From NCBI GenBank assembly GCA_013152045.1, contig JAADGZ010000129.1, forward strand, positions 1-9,090: DNA of 9,090 nucleotides, given 5' to 3'. Under the pieces are notes generated by a model. That model ran no database searches. It had not been told where the DNA came from and saw nothing but the letters and a program-made list of their open reading frames with translations. This document shows positions 1 through 6,762 of the stretch, one piece after another (position 1 is the first letter of the stretch; each line of letters opens with the position of its first letter). The DNA comes from Gammaproteobacteria bacterium (GTDB lineage Bacteria > Pseudomonadota > Gammaproteobacteria > UBA6429 > Thiohalophilaceae). The position numbers and the translations under genes were made by a program.

Positions 1-15
1 TTTTGGTTTTGCTTT

Positions 16-807
16 TTATTGGCAGTTTGCAGTATCCAGATATCGGCGATCTAGATTTTCAAGCGCAATGTCAGCCTGTTTAAAACCATTGGACTGGGAG
101 CGGGACCACCAGCGTGCAGCTTCGCAGTAACTCTGCTTGCCAGCCACACCATTGGCATACATAGCGCCCAAATTATACTGCGCCAGGGCGTCGCCGTTGG
201 CAGCGGCCAGCAACCACCAACGCTTGGCTTCTTTGAAATTACGGCTCACGCCATCGCCGCCAGTAGCATAGATAATCCCCAAGTTATACTGAGAATCGGT
301 ATTGCCCTTCATACTGGCTGCCCGCCACCACTTAATGGCTTTAGGAATATTTTTCTTTACTCCCAGGCCCCGCGCATAAGCCAGCCCAAGATTGTGCTGA
401 GCCTCACGATCACCCTGCTCAGCGGCACGCCGATACCAGTAAAGTGCTTTATAACGGTCGTTACTGGCGCTCTCATACAGCATACCAAGGAAAAACTCGG
501 CTTTGCTGTTACCATTATGGGCTAGCGGCAGCCAGATCCTTTCTGCACGATAAAAGTCCTTATTTTTAAAGGCCTGTACGCCCTGTATCAATGCATAACT
601 AGCAAACGTTGCCCGTTGACCCAAGCTCTGTAGGCTCGAATCCAGCATCTTATGGGATCTCGCATCCATCTCCTTCAGCGGTGAGTCTGCATAGACCGCA
701 GGAGCCAGCATGATGCTTCCGACCAGGCAGGAAAGAAAAAATAAGAAGAATGTCCTTTTCGCCTTAAAATTATGGCTAAATTGCAAATTAAACTGTTCTA
801 GTGACAT
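16..807 (-). CDS. Exported Sel1-repeat (TPR-like) protein
   Basis: The 263-residue product has a positively charged start (KAKR, 15-18), a hydrophobic stretch at about 19-38 and a likely signal peptidase I site after VYA (residue 40), so the mature protein is probably periplasmic. After a linker there is a TPR-like segment (79-99) and then about four Sel1 repeats, near 102-133, 135-168, 171-205 and 207-241. They show the usual pattern of A-x-x-x-L-G-x-x-Y followed by A-x-x-W(W/Y)-x-x-A-A-x-x-G. Sel1 repeats form helical solenoids that bind partner proteins; the partner and role here are unknown. The start is supported by GGAG seven bases upstream (815-818). The stop TAA lies 15 bases from the window edge, so the gene is complete. 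It is 127 bp downstream of a small unknown gene and has no evident link to the glycolytic genes. Family call is firm, function is not. Confidence 0.88.
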   Translation of the reverse strand: MSLEQFNLQFSHNFKAKRTFFLFFLSCLVGSIMLAPAVYADSPLKEMDARSHKMLDSSLQSLGQRATFASYALIQGVQAFKNKDFYRAERIWLPLAHNGNSKAEFFLGMLYESASNDRYKALYWYRRAAEQGDREAQHNLGLAYARGLGVKKNIPKAIKWWRAASMKGNTDSQYNLGIIYATGGDGVSRNFKEAKRWWLLAAANGDALAQYNLGAMYANGVAGKQSYCEAARWWSRSQSNGFKQADIALENLDRRYLDTANCQ

Positions 808-824
808 GACATATCTCCAACAAA

Positions 825-841
825 ACCTGTGTACTACAGGT
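825..841. other. Small inverted repeat in the Sel1 gene leader
   Basis: ACCTGT and ACAGGT form a perfect 6-bp inverted repeat around a 5-base spacer, just upstream of the Shine-Dalgarno of the Sel1 gene. It could be a weak stem-loop or an operator half-site pair. The spacing does not fit a LexA box. It may be chance. Confidence 0.25.
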
Positions 842-934
842 GTTCTATATGTTTTAACGTCTTGTCACTGGAACGACTTTAGATTTTTTCCTGCTTCTGC
901 AGCCTTGATTTTTCAATATTCATCGACTAGCAGC

Positions 935-1204
935 CTAGCCTCGAATGGCCTGATCCATGCGCATTAATGCCGCATCCCAGACTTGGCCCCTGTTTTTCCC
1001 CAGGCTCATCAGCTCCATAAGCGCATAAGATAACTGCCGATTTGCGGGACTCATATCGACCAGTTTTCTGAGCGTGTACATATGCCCGCCTTTCTCAATA
1101 TCCAGTGTCTTGCATAACGCATACAACAACAAGGCCTGGCCGGAACGCGGGTTGGCTTCAATCACTGCGACCACCTGTTCAACTACATTATCAATCATGT
1201 TCAT
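935..1204 (-). CDS. Small hypothetical protein, 89 residues
   Basis: I do not recognise this protein. It is 89 residues, without signal peptide or membrane segment, and looks mostly helical: an amphipathic N-terminal part (VVEQVVAVIEANP), a leucine/alanine-rich middle (ALLLYALCKTLDI), a basic segment (YTLRKLVDM), then a second helical half (NRQLSYALMELM) and a charged tail ending MDQAIRG. A small helical-bundle or TPR-like cytosolic protein would fit. The ATG is preceded by GGAG at 1215-1218 with 10 bases of spacing, mostly an A run; a second ATG two codons in would be still further away, so the first is preferred. The gene begins about 180 bp beyond the fba terminator, past a REP-like repeat pair, so it is probably not in the fba transcript. 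Credible as a gene because of its ribosome site and protein-like composition. Confidence 0.6.
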   Translation of the reverse strand: MNMIDNVVEQVVAVIEANPRSGQALLLYALCKTLDIEKGGHMYTLRKLVDMSPANRQLSYALMELMSLGKNRGQVWDAALMRMDQAIRG

Positions 1205-1275
1205 TTTTTTTAATCTCCGTTGGTTTCCAATTCCCTCTTGTTTGCAACGAAAAACGCTAGCTGGCTGAACTCTCC

Positions 1276-1307
1276 CGTTTCCACACTCCTACGTGGGAAT
1301 GGATACC
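1276..1307 (+). repeat. Degenerate REP-like palindrome, copy 1
   Basis: The sequence around GTTTCCACACTCCTACGTGG resembles the GTTCCCACGC..GCGTGGGAAT palindromes dispersed in many gammaproteobacterial genomes. The arms pair imperfectly (6 of 10 Watson-Crick). It is the mirror-oriented partner of the element at 1329-1361: both carry an ATAC-type tail after the right arm when read in their own direction. Family assignment is from memory. Confidence 0.55.
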
Positions 1308-1328
1308 TGAATCAGCGTATCGATTGAC

Positions 1329-1361
1329 GTATGGGTTCTCACGCAAGAGCGTGGGAACCAG
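1329..1361 (-). repeat. REP-like palindrome, copy 2 (inverted to copy 1)
   Basis: GGTTCTCACGC (1334-1344) faces GCGTGGGAACC (1349-1359) across a 4-base loop, giving an 11-bp stem with one imperfect pair. Together with copy 1, 21 bases away and in opposite orientation, it makes a BIME-like pair between the fba terminator and the small hypothetical gene. Such elements are usually spread by REP-associated transposases encoded elsewhere; none is in this window. Confidence 0.65.
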
Positions 1362-1382
1362 AAAATAATAATGGCGGGAAAT

Positions 1383-1415
1383 AAAAAAGGGCAGGTGAAT
1401 GTCACCTGCCCTTTT
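1383..1415 (-). terminator. Rho-independent terminator of fba
   Basis: A perfect 14-bp stem, AAAAGGGCAGGTGA (1385-1398) against TCACCTGCCCTTTT (1402-1415), has a 3-base loop and, read on the minus strand, ends in a run of six T. It begins about 40 bp after the fba stop codon. The flanking A run makes it partly bidirectional, but no plus-strand gene converges on it. Confidence 0.95.
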
Positions 1416-1456
1416 GCCTTTACCAGCGCTGTTGGGGAATGCCGTCCCCACGCGGT

Positions 1457-2494
1457 TTATTTGTAGAAGGAGATCATTTTTTCAAGCGTAATCGCTTTGA
1501 TCTTGTCAGCATTACCCGCTGCACCGAAAGCTTCAAAACGCCCTTTGCAGATTTCCATCATACCCTTGGTCGCTTCCTTGAGGAATTTACGCGGGTCAAA
1601 GTTTGCTGGGTTCTCAGCCAGGTGCTTACGCACGGAACCAGTAGAGGCCATACGCAGATCGGTATCGATATTGACCTTACGCACACCATTCTTGATGCCT
1701 TCGACGATTTCTTCCACTGGCACACCATAGGTCTGGCCCATATCGCCACCATAGGAGTTGATGATCTTCAACCATTCCTGAGGTACGGAAGAGGAGCCGT
1801 GCATAACCAGATGGGTGTTGGGGATACGCGTGTGAATTTCCTTGATGCGGTCGATACGCAGGACTTCATCGGTCGGTTCCTTGGTGAATTTGTACGCACC
1901 GTGGGAAGTGCCAATAGCAATCGCCAGGGCATCTACGCCAGTCTTCTCAACGAAGTCAGCCGCTTCTTCCACGCCGGTCAGGAGCTGGTCCATATCCAGT
2001 TTGCCTTCAGCGCCGTGGCCGTCTTCTTCACCCATTTCGCCAGTTTCCAGTGATCCCAGGCAACCCAGTTCGCCTTCGACGGAGACGCCGCCGGCATGCG
2101 CCATTTTCACGACTTCTTTGGTAACTGCAACATTGTATTCAAAGCTGGAGGGAGTTTTCATATCGGCTTCTAACGAGCCATCCATCATTACCGAGCTAAA
2201 ACCCGACTGAATGGAGCGCAAACAAACCGCCGGTTCGGAGCCATGATCCTGATGCATAACAACTGGAATGTGCGGATACATCTCAATTGCCGCGCTGATC
2301 AGGTGACGCAGGAAGGGTTCGCCCGCATAGGAACGCGCACCAGCCGAACCCTGCATGATGACCGGGCTGTTGGTGGCATCGGCTGCCTGCATAATGGCGT
2401 GAACCTGTTCCATGTTATTAACGTTGAACGCAGGCATGCCATAGTTATTTTCTGCGGCATGATCCAGTAATTGACGCATCGAGATAAGGGCCAT
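1457..2494 (-). CDS. fba: Fructose-bisphosphate aldolase, class II, Calvin-cycle subtype
   Basis: Zinc-dependent cytosolic aldolase that reversibly joins dihydroxyacetone phosphate and glyceraldehyde 3-phosphate to fructose 1,6-bisphosphate; Calvin-type members also make sedoheptulose 1,7-bisphosphate. The 345 residues match this subtype's usual length (about 345-355). HQDHG (81-85) supplies the catalytic aspartate (D83) and a zinc histidine (H84); H198 in GTSHGAYKF and H232 in MHGSSSVP are the other expected zinc ligands; VEGELGCLG (139-147) and NIDTD (275-279) are substrate-site motifs. The acidic insert [13 protein letters not shown] (152-164) is typical of the subtype. The frame stays open upstream to a TTG at 2608, but that would add 38 residues with no family resemblance; the ATG at 2494 gives the canonical [19 protein letters not shown] and has a near-perfect Shine-Dalgarno. 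It is the last gene of the cluster and is closed by a strong terminator. Occurrence of this subtype in non-autotrophs means it does not prove CO2 fixation. Confidence 0.97.
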   Translation of the reverse strand: MALISMRQLLDHAAENNYGMPAFNVNNMEQVHAIMQAADATNSPVIMQGSAGARSYAGEPFLRHLISAAIEMYPHIPVVMHQDHGSEPAVCLRSIQSGFSSVMMDGSLEADMKTPSSFEYNVAVTKEVVKMAHAGGVSVEGELGCLGSLETGEMGEEDGHGAEGKLDMDQLLTGVEEAADFVEKTGVDALAIAIGTSHGAYKFTKEPTDEVLRIDRIKEIHTRIPNTHLVMHGSSSVPQEWLKIINSYGGDMGQTYGVPVEEIVEGIKNGVRKVNIDTDLRMASTGSVRKHLAENPANFDPRKFLKEATKGMMEICKGRFEAFGAAGNADKIKAITLEKMISFYK

Positions 2495-2499
2495 ATTTG

Positions 2500-2509
2500 A
2501 CCTCCTTTC
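2500..2509 (-). promoter_or_regulatory. Strong Shine-Dalgarno of fba
   Basis: Read on the minus strand this is GAAAGGAGGT, almost the full anti-16S complement, with AGGAGGT ending five bases before the ATG at 2494. It decides the fba start against the longer TTG-initiated frame and suggests high translation, in contrast to the weak site of pyk just upstream. Confidence 0.9.
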
Positions 2510-2553
2510 AGAAGTTAGGTTTAAATTGAAAAATAAAGTCGTACTGTTTGAAA

Positions 2554-2579
2554 CCGGCTGGCAAACCATGCACAGCCGG
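2554..2579 (-). other. Stem-loop in the fba leader
   Basis: CCGGCTG (2554-2560) and CAGCCGG (2573-2579) form a perfect 7-bp GC-rich stem; in the minus-strand RNA the loop can add GCA/TGC pairing. It is followed by a short T-containing stretch (TTTCAAAC), too poor for a convincing terminator. It lies 60 bases upstream of the fba start and could be an mRNA-stabilising, processing or weak attenuation structure. Confidence 0.5.
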
Positions 2580-2596
2580 GAATTCTTTCTAATAAA

Positions 2597-2684
2597 CCCC
2601 CTCCGCAAGCGGACGGGGTATTACGTTGTAATCCGCCGATGGGTTTCCCTACTGGACTTCGCGCTTCACTCTACCCATGCTACT
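2597..2684 (+). repeat. Degenerate dispersed palindromic repeat between pyk and fba
   Basis: Three paired blocks lie in a row: CCCC-TCCGC against GCGGA-GGGG (2597-2618, two 5-bp blocks with one mismatch), ATTAC against GTAAT (2620-2632) flanked by partly paired GC arms, and ATGGGT (2639-2644) against ACCCAT (2673-2678). The phrase TAATCCGCCGATGGGTTT and the end CTCTACCCATGCTAC closely resemble a palindromic repeat common in gammaproteobacterial spacers, which I know as TAATCCGCCGATGGGTTTCG...CTCTACCCATCCTAC. This copy looks diverged, with an expanded middle. On the minus strand the first block is followed by GGTTTATT and might act as a leaky terminator. Family assignment is from memory. Confidence 0.55.
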
Positions 2685-2737
2685 ATTTTTTGCTACAAGC
2701 AACGGGTAAATTAAACCCGACAAGATTAACAAGCGGC

Positions 2738-4189
2738 TTATTCTGTTCCGTTGTCCGGCTCAACCATTTCGCCAACACGTACAATTTTCAGCGCATTAGT
2801 GCCGCCCATAACGCCCATCAGATCACCCTTGGTGATAATCACCAGATCACCATCACGCACCGCACCACGGCGTAACAGTTCATCCACCGCTTCTTTATTG
2901 ATCTCGGCATGATCTTTACTGGTAACTTCAAAACTAACCGGGCAAACCCCGCGATACATTGTGACTTTGCGGCGCGTTTCAACATGGCTAGTAAGCGCAT
3001 AAATCGGAATTCGTGAGCTGATACGCGACATCCACAAAGTCGTGGAACCCGACTCGGTCAAGGCTGCAATCGCCTTCACTCCCAAGTGGTTGGCGGTATA
3101 CATGGAGGCCATGGCAATGGCTTCATCCATATGCTGGAAAGTGGTATCGATGCGGTGATCCGAATGGGTGGCAATACGCTGCTTTTCGGCTTCGCGACAA
3201 ACCCGATCCATCGCTGCAATCGCCTTGTCCGGAAATTTACCAGTGGCAGTTTCAGCCGAAAGCATAACCGCATCGGTGCCATCCAGCACGGCATTAGCCA
3301 CGTCAAAGACTTCCGCGCGAGTCGGGATGTGGCTGTGAATCATGGATTCCATCATCTGGGTGGCGGTAATCACCACCTTGTTCATGGTCCGCCCCAGGCT
3401 GATCAGATGTTTCTGCACCGGCGGTAGGGCGGCATCGCCGATTTCCACACCCAGATCGCCGCGCGCAATCATGATCACGTCACTGGCCTCGATAATTTCT
3501 TCGACATTCTCCAGTGCATCGGCGCGTTCAATCTTGGCCACGATGCCAGCATGGCCACCAGCGGCCTGCATCAACTCACGCGCCTTGTGAATATCATCGG
3601 CGCAACGCGGAAAGGACACCGCCAGGTAATCCGCCTGCATTTTAGCCGCCAGCTTGATGTCTTCGCGATCTTTTTCGGTCAGTGCCGGTGCCGACAGGCC
3701 ACCGCCCTGACGGTTTAGACCTTTGCGATTAGACAATTCGCCGCCGGCCACAACCTTGCAGTTGACTGCTGTACCATCGACGTTATCGACCCAGAGCACG
3801 ATGCCACCGTCATCGAGTAGCAGGGTATCACCCCGCTTAACGTCATCTGGCAGAGCTTTGTAGGAAATACCGACCCGCTCAATGGTGCCAGCTTTGGGAT
3901 CCAGCGCGGTATCCAGGGTGAAGGGAGCGCCATCCTCAAGTTCAACCTTGCCATCTTTGAAACATTCGATGCGTATTTTTGGCCCCTGCAAATCACACAG
4001 AACCCCCACCTGGCGGCCATGAGCGCGCGCTCGGTTGCGTAACTGTTCGGCCCGCGCAACATGTTCTTCCGGTGTGCCGTGAGAAAAGTTTACCCGCACG
4101 ACATCTACGCCAACCTCGATAATTTTGTCGAGCATTCTGGCGTCGCTGGTTGCCGGACCTAATGTAGCTATAATTTTAGTTCTGCGCAT
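2738..4189 (-). CDS. pyk: Pyruvate kinase (PykA-like)
   Basis: Transfers the phosphate of phosphoenolpyruvate to ADP, giving pyruvate and ATP, the last and effectively irreversible step of glycolysis, in the cytosol. The 483 residues cover the whole family: barrel start TKIIATLGPAT (4-14), VRVNFSHG (31-38) with R32, N34 and S36 at the active site, the B domain (about 70-170), AKIERAD (218-224) with catalytic K219 and metal-binding E221, ARGDLG (242-247) with D245, ATQMMESM (276-283), PTRAEVFDVANAVLDG (289-304), and the C-terminal effector domain (about 350-475). LNRQGGGLSAPALTEKD and AVSFPR match E. coli PykA more than PykF. QGPKIR puts Lys71 where K+-dependent enzymes have Glu, which predicts K+-independent activity. 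Only a weak GAG ribosome site lies 5 bases before the ATG. It follows pgk by 86 bp with no terminator between them, so co-transcription is likely. Confidence 0.97.
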   Translation of the reverse strand: MRRTKIIATLGPATSDARMLDKIIEVGVDVVRVNFSHGTPEEHVARAEQLRNRARAHGRQVGVLCDLQGPKIRIECFKDGKVELEDGAPFTLDTALDPKAGTIERVGISYKALPDDVKRGDTLLLDDGGIVLWVDNVDGTAVNCKVVAGGELSNRKGLNRQGGGLSAPALTEKDREDIKLAAKMQADYLAVSFPRCADDIHKARELMQAAGGHAGIVAKIERADALENVEEIIEASDVIMIARGDLGVEIGDAALPPVQKHLISLGRTMNKVVITATQMMESMIHSHIPTRAEVFDVANAVLDGTDAVMLSAETATGKFPDKAIAAMDRVCREAEKQRIATHSDHRIDTTFQHMDEAIAMASMYTANHLGVKAIAALTESGSTTLWMSRISSRIPIYALTSHVETRRKVTMYRGVCPVSFEVTSKDHAEINKEAVDELLRRGAVRDGDLVIITKGDLMGVMGGTNALKIVRVGEMVEPDNGTE

Positions 4190-4247
4190 ATAAGCTCAAT
4201 GACGAACAATAAGAGTCAAATGACTGCTAACAGCCTGATTTTGCTCA

Positions 4248-4269
4248 TTCCTCGTCTCTGGTTCCTCGT
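4248..4269. repeat. Short direct repeat between pgk and pyk
   Basis: TTCCTCGT occurs twice (4248-4255 and 4262-4269), 14 bases apart, just after the pgk stop codon. It resembles the tandem TTCCTCGT blocks sometimes found in gammaproteobacterial spacers, but with only two units this may be chance. The rest of this 86-bp spacer shows no terminator; a 5-bp AGTCA/TGACT hairpin is too small to matter. Confidence 0.3.
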
Positions 4270-4275
4270 TACTAT

Positions 4276-5454
4276 TCATTTAGCCCGCTGTTCAAGAATT
4301 TCGACTGCTGGCAGTTTCTTGCCTTCGAGAAATTCCAGAAAGGCACCTCCACCAGTGGAAATGTAGGATATCCGGTCGGCAATATTATACTTGTCCACGG
4401 CTGCCAGCGTATCACCCCCGCCGGCAATGGAAAAGGCTTCACTCTCGGCAATGGCCAGGGAAATTGCCTTGGTGCCTTCACCAAACTGATCAAATTCGAA
4501 TACGCCGACCGGACCGTTCCAGACAATAGTACCGGCCTTTTTCAGGATTTCAGCCAGCGCCTTTGCGGTTTCTGGGCCAATGTCAAAAATCATATCGTCA
4601 TCCGCAACATCTTCGACTTTTTTCAACGTGGCGTCCGCCGCTTCAGAAAACTCTTTGGCACAAACCACATCGGTAGGTACCGGAATATCACCGCCTTTTT
4701 CCTGCGCGGCAGTCTTCAGTTTTTTTGCGGTCTCCACCAGTTTTTCTTCATACAGCGATTTGCCGACATTGTGACCTTCCGCGGCAATAAAGGTGTTGGC
4801 GATACCGCCACCGACAATTAATTGATCGACAATTTTCGAGAGGGATTCCAGCACCGTCAACTTGGTTGAAACTTTAGAACCACCAACGATAGCCACCATC
4901 GGCCGGGCCGGATTATCCAGCGCCTTGCCCAGAGCTTCCAGTTCCCCGGCCAGTAACGGACCGGCAGCGGCGGTCGGCGCAAATTTGGCCACTCCATGGG
5001 TCGAGGCCTGAGCCCGATGCGCAGTACCAAAGGCATCCATTACATAGACATCACACAAGGCTGCATATTGCTTTGCCAGCGCATCGTCATTCTTCTTCTC
5101 GCCTTTATTGAAACGGCAGTTCTCTAATATCACTACCTCGCCATCATTCAGTGCTGGCACCTGATCAAGATAGTCTTTGATCAGCTTTACATCCTTGCCC
5201 AATGCTTCGCTCAAATAGTTGGCCACCGGCAACAGGGAAAACTCGTCAGCCGGTTCGCCTTCGGTCGGCCGCCCCAGATGGGACATCAACATAACTTTGG
5301 CACCGGCCTTGATGCAGTGCTCAATGGTGGGCAGCGACGCACGGATGCGCTTGTCGCTGCTGACTTTGCCGTCTTTGATGGGAACATTGAGATCCTGACG
5401 AATCAGCACACGCTTGCCGGCCAGATCCAGATCAGTCATTTTAATTACTGACAT
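4276..5454 (-). CDS. pgk: Phosphoglycerate kinase
   Basis: Reversibly moves phosphate between 1,3-bisphosphoglycerate and ADP, giving 3-phosphoglycerate and ATP; used in glycolysis, gluconeogenesis and, in autotrophs, the Calvin cycle. Cytosolic monomer. The 392 residues fit the bacterial size (387 in E. coli). The N-terminal substrate domain carries RQDLNVP (19-25), R36, SHLGRP (58-63), NCRF (112-115) and [13 protein letters not shown] (140-152); the C-terminal nucleotide domain carries GGSKVSTK (191-198), GGGIANTF (215-222), WNGPVGVFE (312-320) and GGGDT (345-349). The start [16 protein letters not shown] agrees with the enterobacterial enzyme, and AGGAGT lies 7 bases before the ATG (5462-5467), so the first ATG is right and not Met6. 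Upstream is the gap terminator and a repeat-rich 249-bp spacer, so it probably heads a pgk-pyk-fba transcript with its own promoter, although I could not pick one confidently. Confidence 0.98.
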   Translation of the reverse strand: MSVIKMTDLDLAGKRVLIRQDLNVPIKDGKVSSDKRIRASLPTIEHCIKAGAKVMLMSHLGRPTEGEPADEFSLLPVANYLSEALGKDVKLIKDYLDQVPALNDGEVVILENCRFNKGEKKNDDALAKQYAALCDVYVMDAFGTAHRAQASTHGVAKFAPTAAAGPLLAGELEALGKALDNPARPMVAIVGGSKVSTKLTVLESLSKIVDQLIVGGGIANTFIAAEGHNVGKSLYEEKLVETAKKLKTAAQEKGGDIPVPTDVVCAKEFSEAADATLKKVEDVADDDMIFDIGPETAKALAEILKKAGTIVWNGPVGVFEFDQFGEGTKAISLAIAESEAFSIAGGGDTLAAVDKYNIADRISYISTGGGAFLEFLEGKKLPAVEILEQRAK

Positions 5455-5482
5455 CGATAATACTCCTAAACTTAAAAACTAT

Positions 5483-5562
5483 TAAATATTAAACGCAAAG
5501 ACGCTATGACGCGGAGGACGCAAAGCAAGATTCATAGGAAACATCTTTGCGTTTAATATTTA
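5483..5562. repeat. 19-bp perfect inverted repeat in the pgk leader
   Basis: TAAATATTAAACGCAAAGA (5483-5501) is exactly repeated in reverse complement at 5544-5562, with 42 bases between. It overlaps the CGCAAAG-type periodic elements. In a transcript entering pgk it could form a long stem ending about 28 bases before the start codon. Confidence 0.85.
5490..5529 (-). repeat. CGCAAAG-type periodic repeat, copy A
   Basis: CGC recurs at 5494, 5502, 5510 and 5519, that is every 8-9 bases, with flanking CGCAAAG at both ends. It is inverted relative to copy B (5604-5644). I recall similar CGCAAAG-rich dispersed repeats in many bacterial spacers; function unknown. Confidence 0.6.
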
Positions 5563-5603
5563 GCTTGTTGCCTGACCTGTAATCACAAAAGCGGACTATA
5601 AAA

Positions 5604-5644
5604 CTTCGCGTAGTTTGCGAACTCTGCGCCTTTGCGTTGAAAGG
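5604..5644 (+). repeat. CGCAAAG-type periodic repeat, copy B
   Basis: Units CTTCGCGTA, GTTTGCGAA, CTCTGCGCC and TTTGCGTTG follow each other, with GCG at 5608, 5617, 5626 and 5634 (steps of 9, 9 and 8). Its end, CTTTGCGTTGAA, matches the outer end of copy A read on the other strand, so the two copies face each other with about 75 bases between them. Confidence 0.6.
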
Positions 5645-5656
5645 TTTTTTGAAAGT

Positions 5657-5696
5657 AAAAAAACACCACCCAAACTTGATAAGCCGGGTGGTGTTT
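5657..5696 (-). terminator. Rho-independent terminator of gap
   Basis: AAACACCACCC (5661-5671) pairs perfectly with GGGTGGTGTTT (5686-5696) over 11 bp; the 14-base loop contains a further CTT/AAG pairing. On the minus strand the stem runs into seven T (5663-5657). It starts 7 bases after the gap stop codon and should end most tkt-gap transcripts, setting pgk-pyk-fba apart or tuning it by readthrough. Confidence 0.93.
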
Positions 5697-5703
5697 AAAT
5701 TAC

Positions 5704-6732
<1,029 letters not shown>

Positions 6733-6762
6733 CTAAAATAATTCAATCATTCAGTCTACTGT

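Noticed and set aside
825..841. LexA-type operator in the Sel1 gene leader
   Set aside because: The CTG and CAG half-sites are separated by 7 bases rather than the 10 that a LexA box needs.
895..915. Terminator after the 89-residue gene
   Set aside because: Only a 4-bp CTGC/GCAG stem is available and there is no proper T tract on the minus strand.
1257..1451. Minus-strand 64-codon frame between fba and the small hypothetical gene
   Set aside because: It runs through the fba terminator and both REP-like palindromes, so the sequence is explained by non-coding elements.
1439..2053. Long plus-strand open frame (204 codons) opposite fba
   Set aside because: It lies wholly antisense to the well-supported aldolase coding region, and its sequence is the usual by-product of the codon pattern on the other strand.
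2495..2608. N-terminal extension of the aldolase frame from a TTG at 2608
   Set aside because: The 38 extra residues have no family resemblance, the TTG lies inside a GC-rich stem-loop, and the ATG at 2494 has a near-perfect Shine-Dalgarno and the canonical [10 protein letters not shown] start.
2686..2719. Terminator directly after pyk
   Set aside because: Two 5-bp hairpins (CGGGT/ACCCG and TTGCT/AGCAA) are present, but on the minus strand they are followed by GTTGC and by an A run, not a T run.
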